From: an uncultured Clostridia bacterium
Lineage (GTDB): Bacteria; Bacillota; Clostridia; Peptostreptococcales; Anaerovoracaceae
Direction: 5' to 3'
Length of the DNA stretch: 7,250 bases
Assembly (NCBI GenBank): GCA_934255435.1
Contig: CAKQNZ010000108.1
Coordinates: forward strand, 1 to 7,250
Position 1 is the first letter of the stretch, and every line of letters starts with the position of its first letter. The notes under the pieces were generated by a model. The model ran no database searches. It saw only the letters and a program-made list of their open reading frames with translations, and was not told where the DNA came from. Of the stretch, positions 4,147 to 7,250 are shown piece by piece. The translations under genes and the position numbers were made by a program.

Positions 4147-6105
4147 ATGCCTGATTTCACGACATTATCAAAGACAATAAAAGAAGGAGCTACCGTAACG
4201 CCCCGCCGGAAGCTTACCGGCAGGACAGCTGCAGCCGGAGAACTGTTCGGATTCCTGACCTCACGCATCGGACTCCGCTCGGGAACAGTCATGCTCTGCA
4301 CAGAAAAAGGGCTGATATGCGGCAGTTTTTCACCGGGGCACGAAGAAGACCTGACCGGATTCACAGCATCCGAAGAAATGTTCAAAGACATGCAGCTGGA
4401 TATACTGGAAGGAAGCAGCGAAAGCGAAGGCTACCGGCTGATCTCGGATATTCCTGAAAAGGACCGGGTCCTTGTAAGTCGCCTTGCATCCAGCCTCAAA
4501 GGACTTCTCGACATCTTCGACGCCAATCACAGCAGAGAACATAAGCTGCTCAGAAGCCTGGACTACGCCGACAACGCTATCTGCATATATGACAAGGACG
4601 CCTGTTTCCTTTACGGCAACAAGACGTACCTGAACAATATGCACATGGGCGACGGCAGAGAATTCACCGGTATGAACATACTGGACATCACTAAACGTAC
4701 AGGTATAAGGATACAGGCAACAAAAAACGGTTCCGACAACCTGAAGATGTTCGATGTACTGAAAAACGGGCGTAAAGTCAGAGACTGGGAAGTACAGATA
4801 GAATCCCAGACCTCTCCAAGCAAAGCACAGTTCATTTCCAACAATATGTATCCTGTCAGAGACAGGAGCGGCAAAGTCGACGGACTTGTGGAAATCGCAT
4901 CATCCCATCAGGTCAATCTCAGCAAGACAAAGACCATCATGGGTCTTACTGCAGAGCACACCTTCGATTCCATCGTAGGCTCAAGCGCTGCCATAAAAGA
5001 CGTGATCCAGCAGGCCAAGGAATACGCATCCAGTTCGTACAACCTGCTGATCGTCGGAGAAAGCGGCTGCGGCAAGGAACTTTTCGCCCAGGCGATACAC
5101 AACTACAGCCGCCGGCGTGACGAAGCATTCGTTGCACTTAACTGCGCCAGCTTCCCCGAAAACCTCATCGAAAGCGAGCTTTTCGGATATGTGGGAGGCG
5201 CTTTCACCGGAGCATCCAAAAACGGGCAGATGGGTAAATTCGAACTGGCCGACGGCGGAACACTTTTCCTGGACGAGATAGGCGAACTGCCTTTCCATTT
5301 CCAGTCAAAACTGCTGAGAGTACTGGAGACAGGCAAGATCACCAGGATAGGCAGCTCATCACAGACGCCTGTGAACGTCAGAGTAGTGGCAGCTACAAAC
5401 AGAGATCTTGAAAAAATGATCGACGAAGGTCTTTTCAGAAAGGACCTTTACTACCGCCTGCAGGTGCTGAATATAGAAATCCCGCCGCTGCGGGACAGAA
5501 AAGAAGATCTGAGACTGCTGACAGAGTCGTTTTTCAGACAGGCTGCGGAGGCCACCGACGAGGAGCAGAAGTCGCTGGACGCCGAAGCCATACAGTGCCT
5601 TGAAGCCTATGACTGGCCTGGCAATGTCAGAGAACTCAGGAATGTCATCCAGCGTGTCACGCTGCTTTCAAAGACCGATATCGTCACAAAAGACGTCCTG
5701 GAGGCAGCGATATACTCCAAAGGGTATTCGCTGAGCCACAGAGACCATAATGCTGCAGATATCGCACCCCAGACAGACGGGACTGCTGGCATCGGAGATC
5801 CACGGACTTTCATCGGCTCAGGCAGCAGGGAAACAGCTGCAGGTACTTTACATGAAAGATGTATGTCCGGCAGCACACAACAGCAGAGCGACGAAAAGCA
5901 GACCGTATCTTCGCCGTCTGTGCAGCTGTCGCCTGATGCATCGCCGGATGAAATAATCGAGAGCCACATGAAGGAAATCGACGCTGCCTATGCACGGATG
6001 CTCAACGACGTCCTTGCTATAACAAAGGGCAACAAGACACAGGCAGCCGAACTACTGGGCATATCCAGAAGAACGATCTACCGCATGATAGACAAATACT
6101 GCTGA
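4147..6105 (+). CDS. Sigma-54-dependent transcriptional activator (PAS, AAA+, Fis-type HTH)
   Basis: This 652-residue enhancer-binding protein has an unrecognised N-terminal region (1 to about 130) and a PAS-like domain (about 137-255, around SLDYADNAICIYDKDACFLY). The AAA+ domain follows (about 273-510), with Walker A GESGCGKE (304-311), the sigma-54 contact loop GAFTGA (351-356), Walker B TLFLDEIG (372-379), AATNRD (415-420) and the arginine-finger region FRKDLYYRL (430-438). Then come WPGNVREL (490-497), a long Ser/Thr/Gln/Asp-rich linker (about 525-600) and a Fis-type HTH (TQAAELLGISRRTIYRMI, 631-648). No receiver domain is present, so it probably senses a small molecule through PAS or the N-terminal region and activates sigma-54 promoters by ATP hydrolysis. 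The start is placed at 4147 because of GAGGG (4136-4140) six bases upstream. An in-frame ATG at 4096 lacks its own site but overlaps a minicistron stop. The racemase upstream is a likely target or co-transcribed partner, as for PrdR. Confidence 0.9.
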   Translation: MPDFTTLSKTIKEGATVTPRRKLTGRTAAAGELFGFLTSRIGLRSGTVMLCTEKGLICGSFSPGHEEDLTGFTASEEMFKDMQLDILEGSSESEGYRLISDIPEKDRVLVSRLASSLKGLLDIFDANHSREHKLLRSLDYADNAICIYDKDACFLYGNKTYLNNMHMGDGREFTGMNILDITKRTGIRIQATKNGSDNLKMFDVLKNGRKVRDWEVQIESQTSPSKAQFISNNMYPVRDRSGKVDGLVEIASSHQVNLSKTKTIMGLTAEHTFDSIVGSSAAIKDVIQQAKEYASSSYNLLIVGESGCGKELFAQAIHNYSRRRDEAFVALNCASFPENLIESELFGYVGGAFTGASKNGQMGKFELADGGTLFLDEIGELPFHFQSKLLRVLETGKITRIGSSSQTPVNVRVVAATNRDLEKMIDEGLFRKDLYYRLQVLNIEIPPLRDRKEDLRLLTESFFRQAAEATDEEQKSLDAEAIQCLEAYDWPGNVRELRNVIQRVTLLSKTDIVTKDVLEAAIYSKGYSLSHRDHNAADIAPQTDGTAGIGDPRTFIGSGSRETAAGTLHERCMSGSTQQQSDEKQTVSSPSVQLSPDASPDEIIESHMKEIDAAYARMLNDVLAITKGNKTQAAELLGISRRTIYRMIDKYC

Positions 6106-6121
6106 CACGTCAGCACACAAG

Positions 6122-6180
6122 AAAAGAGACCTCGCCGGAAGTTTCACAGAAACGCTTCCAGGCCAAAGGGCTCTTTTTCT
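6122..6180 (+). terminator. Terminator of the racemase/activator unit
   Basis: A layered hairpin pairs AAAAGAG (6122-6128) with CTCTTTT (6171-6177) and GCCGGAAG (6134-6141) with CTTCCAGGC (6155-6163, one bulged A), and ends in a T-rich stretch. It begins 16 bp after the activator stop codon. Confidence 0.75.
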
Positions 6181-6209
6181 TACAGTGTGCAGATCCCGCA
6201 GATATCACA

Positions 6210-6265
6210 GTATAGAAATACGGCCGCAAAAGGAAGGAGTCACTTTCACCGCCGTATTTCTGTAT
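6210..6265 (-). repeat. Long inverted repeat in the convergent intergenic region, possible terminator of the GntR gene
   Basis: Arms at 6210-6224 and 6251-6265 contain a perfect 11-bp match (AGAAATACGGC with GCCGTATTTCT). They extend to 15 pairs if G-T wobble is allowed, around a 26-nt loop. It lies 17 bp beyond the GntR stop codon. There is no clean T-run after the stem on either strand; only the arm itself is T-rich on the minus strand. Terminator or mRNA-stabilising hairpin are both possible. Confidence 0.45.
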
Positions 6266-6281
6266 TATATCATCATTATTG

Positions 6282-7004
6282 TCAGATTTTCGTTTTGTAT
6301 CTTTCTATATCATCAAGGAGATGACTGTATTCTATGTCTCTCGCTCTTTCCGGTTCGTGGTTCTTTATGGCTTCGAAAAGCTCACGATGCTTGACCAGAG
6401 CTTCTTCTTTGACATCGTCGAGGTTGTCGCTGACACGGTAGAGTGTGCCTACGATCTGCTCATTGAAGGCTTCGTTGTATGCTGTCAGCGCGCTTATGAT
6501 AAGATTGTTGTCCGCAAGACTCATGATATATGCGTGGAACTCGCTGTTACGTTCCAGGAACACTTCGTTGGAGTCGTCTATGCTTGCCTCACAAGCCAGC
6601 ATCCTTTTCTCCAGTTCGGCTATACCTTCGTCATCGATCTTCTTTGCAGCCAGGGCCACCGCTTCAGGCTCCAGTGCACATACGAACTCCCAGAGTTCAC
6701 GTATATCCGCAAGCTTCAGGCTCGCGCTGAAATTCCCCTGTCTGGCGATATCCTCACGGCTTTTGACATATGTACCGTGCTTTGTCCTGTGGATGAAGCC
6801 CTGGGTGTCCAGGATCTTGTACGCCTCCCTGAGAGTACCTCGGCTCACCTTCAGCCTCTTGCAGAAATCATTCTCGTTAGGGAAAGCGTAACCGTCACTG
6901 AACTCTCCCGATGCGATCATGTCTCTTATCTTGTCGGCCAGAAAATCTGATTGCGTCTTTATCTCATTGACCACCAGCTTATCCAGCAGCTTTTCATTAT
7001 CCAT
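6282..7004 (-). CDS. GntR-family (FadR/FCD type) transcriptional regulator
   Basis: This 240-residue protein has an N-terminal winged helix-turn-helix (about 17-82), with FPNENDFCKRLKVSRGTLRE (41-60) and the wing GFIHRTKHGTYV (69-80). A C-terminal all-helical FCD ligand domain follows (about 96-230). FCD domains usually bind a metal through one Asp and three His. Here H157, H206 and H228 are present, but the Asp four residues before H157 is Asn (N153, in RNSEFHAYI), so metal binding may be weakened or changed. Family members sense small organic acids, sugar acids or amino-acid derivatives and usually repress nearby catabolic genes. The start at 7004 is firm because a stop lies in frame just upstream, although the best ribosome binding site (GAGGAG, 7018-7023) is an unusually long 13 bases away. 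It is convergent with the sigma-54 activator. Confidence 0.9.
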   Translation of the reverse strand: MDNEKLLDKLVVNEIKTQSDFLADKIRDMIASGEFSDGYAFPNENDFCKRLKVSRGTLREAYKILDTQGFIHRTKHGTYVKSREDIARQGNFSASLKLADIRELWEFVCALEPEAVALAAKKIDDEGIAELEKRMLACEASIDDSNEVFLERNSEFHAYIMSLADNNLIISALTAYNEAFNEQIVGTLYRVSDNLDDVKEEALVKHRELFEAIKNHEPERARDIEYSHLLDDIERYKTKI

Positions 7005-7030
7005 ATTAAACCATCAACTCCTCACTGCAT

Positions 7031-7047
7031 CATTCAGTCATTGAATG
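7031..7047. repeat. Inverted repeat in the GntR gene leader
   Basis: CATTCA and TGAATG form perfect 6-bp arms around GTCAT. The repeat sits between the predicted transcription start and the ribosome binding site of the GntR-type gene. It could be a second operator or an mRNA hairpin. Confidence 0.4.
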
Positions 7048-7068
7048 TACTATAATCTATACACACGT

Positions 7069-7101
7069 TACAGTATAATATATTTACTGTATGGTTGTCA
7101 A
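7069..7101 (-). promoter_or_regulatory. GntR-gene promoter with overlapping operator-like inverted repeat
   Basis: On the minus strand a perfect TTGACA (7096-7101) is followed after 17 bp by TTATAC (7073-7078), or after 18 bp by TATACT. The repeat TACAGTA (7069-7075) and TACTGTA (7085-7091) has perfect 7-bp arms with a 9-bp centre and covers the -10 and most of the spacer. A dimeric GntR protein bound here would repress its own gene. The promoter and symmetry are visible; the identity of the binder is inferred. Confidence 0.6.
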
Positions 7102-7136
7102 ACAAAAGAACATCTCCTGACCTGAACCCCCGTCAC

Positions 7137-7166
7137 CGGTATGCAAAGTCACCACTTTGCATACCG
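7137..7166. repeat. Perfect 13-bp-stem hairpin without T-run
   Basis: CGGTATGCAAAGT (7137-7149) and ACTTTGCATACCG (7154-7166) are perfectly complementary around a CACC loop. A GC-rich hairpin (GCGGC with GCCGC, about 7172-7190) lies beside it. It follows the end of the minus-strand gene at the right edge by about 30 bp. No T-tract follows on either strand, so it is not a standard intrinsic terminator. It could be an unusual 3' hairpin, a repeat-family element or a protein-binding palindrome. Confidence 0.6.
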
Positions 7167-7197
7167 TGTCTGCGGCTGCTGCACCGCCGCACCGTGC

Positions 7198-7250
7198 TTA
7201 TGCTATGCCCAGCGCACCTGTGAGGTATCCCACAGTCTTGTCTATATCGT
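7198..7250 (-). CDS. C-terminal end of an unidentified gene (enters from right edge)
   Basis: The minus strand reads DIDKTVGYLTGALGIA and then TAA (7198-7200). The frame is open to the window edge, and hairpins follow the stop. Sixteen residues are too few to name a family. It lies upstream of, and on the same strand as, the GntR-type gene, so the two may be functionally related, although that gene has its own promoter. Confidence 0.5.
   Translation of the reverse strand, partial: DIDKTVGYLTGALGIA

Noticed and set aside
6279..6950. 223-codon plus-strand open frame opposite the GntR-type gene.
   Set aside because: The minus-strand frame is a clear GntR/FCD regulator with promoter; the plus-strand frame is its antisense shadow.
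1..7250. CRISPR arrays, tRNA or rRNA genes, insertion sequences or integrases.
   Set aside because: No regularly spaced repeats, no recognisable tRNA or rRNA sequence, and no transposase or recombinase motif were seen on either strand.

Overview
The window looks like a chromosomal segment of an anaerobic, low-to-moderate GC Firmicute, probably a gut clostridium. Three things suggest this: strong GGAGG-type ribosome binding sites, a Lys-rich Fn3/Ig-type surface-protein tail typical of clostridia, and a proline racemase family enzyme next to a sigma-54 activator, as in amino-acid (Stickland) fermenters. The lineage is an inference from gene style, not from a marker gene.

Left third (1-2520). 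On the minus strand are the first 29 codons of a membrane-anchored protein running off the left edge. Its promoter region carries two 11-bp-phased TTTAAGC repeats of the kind bound by OmpR/PhoB-type response regulators. Just upstream is an odd open frame (220-657, minus). Its first ~115 residues are an EamA/DMT-type membrane protein and its last ~28 residues are the C-terminal wing of an OmpR-family response regulator. This looks like a deletion scar joining two unrelated genes. Divergent from it is a complete hipBA-type toxin-antitoxin operon (936-2343, plus). It has an unusually clear promoter: one AT-rich palindrome fills the -35/-10 spacer and a sister palindrome lies about four helical turns upstream. 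Two terminators, one per strand, separate hipA from the next feature.

Middle (2548-6182). A 5'-truncated fragment of a large surface protein (minus) ends against the upstream region of a two-gene plus-strand unit: a 335-aa proline racemase family enzyme, then a sigma-54-dependent activator with PAS, AAA+ and Fis-type HTH domains. Between the two lies a 14-codon reading frame with its own Shine-Dalgarno sequence. Its stop codon overlaps an upstream in-frame ATG of the activator in an ATGA arrangement. A hairpin terminator closes the unit.

Right (6210-7250, minus). A GntR/FadR-family (FCD) regulator has a near-consensus promoter overlapped by an inverted repeat, suggesting autoregulation. Upstream are a perfect 13-bp-stem hairpin and the last 16 residues of another gene that enters from the right edge.

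The racemase, the sigma-54 activator and the GntR regulator probably form a local amino-acid (proline or hydroxyproline-like) utilisation and control cluster. The hipBA module sits between two broken genes, which suggests a rearrangement-prone accessory site.
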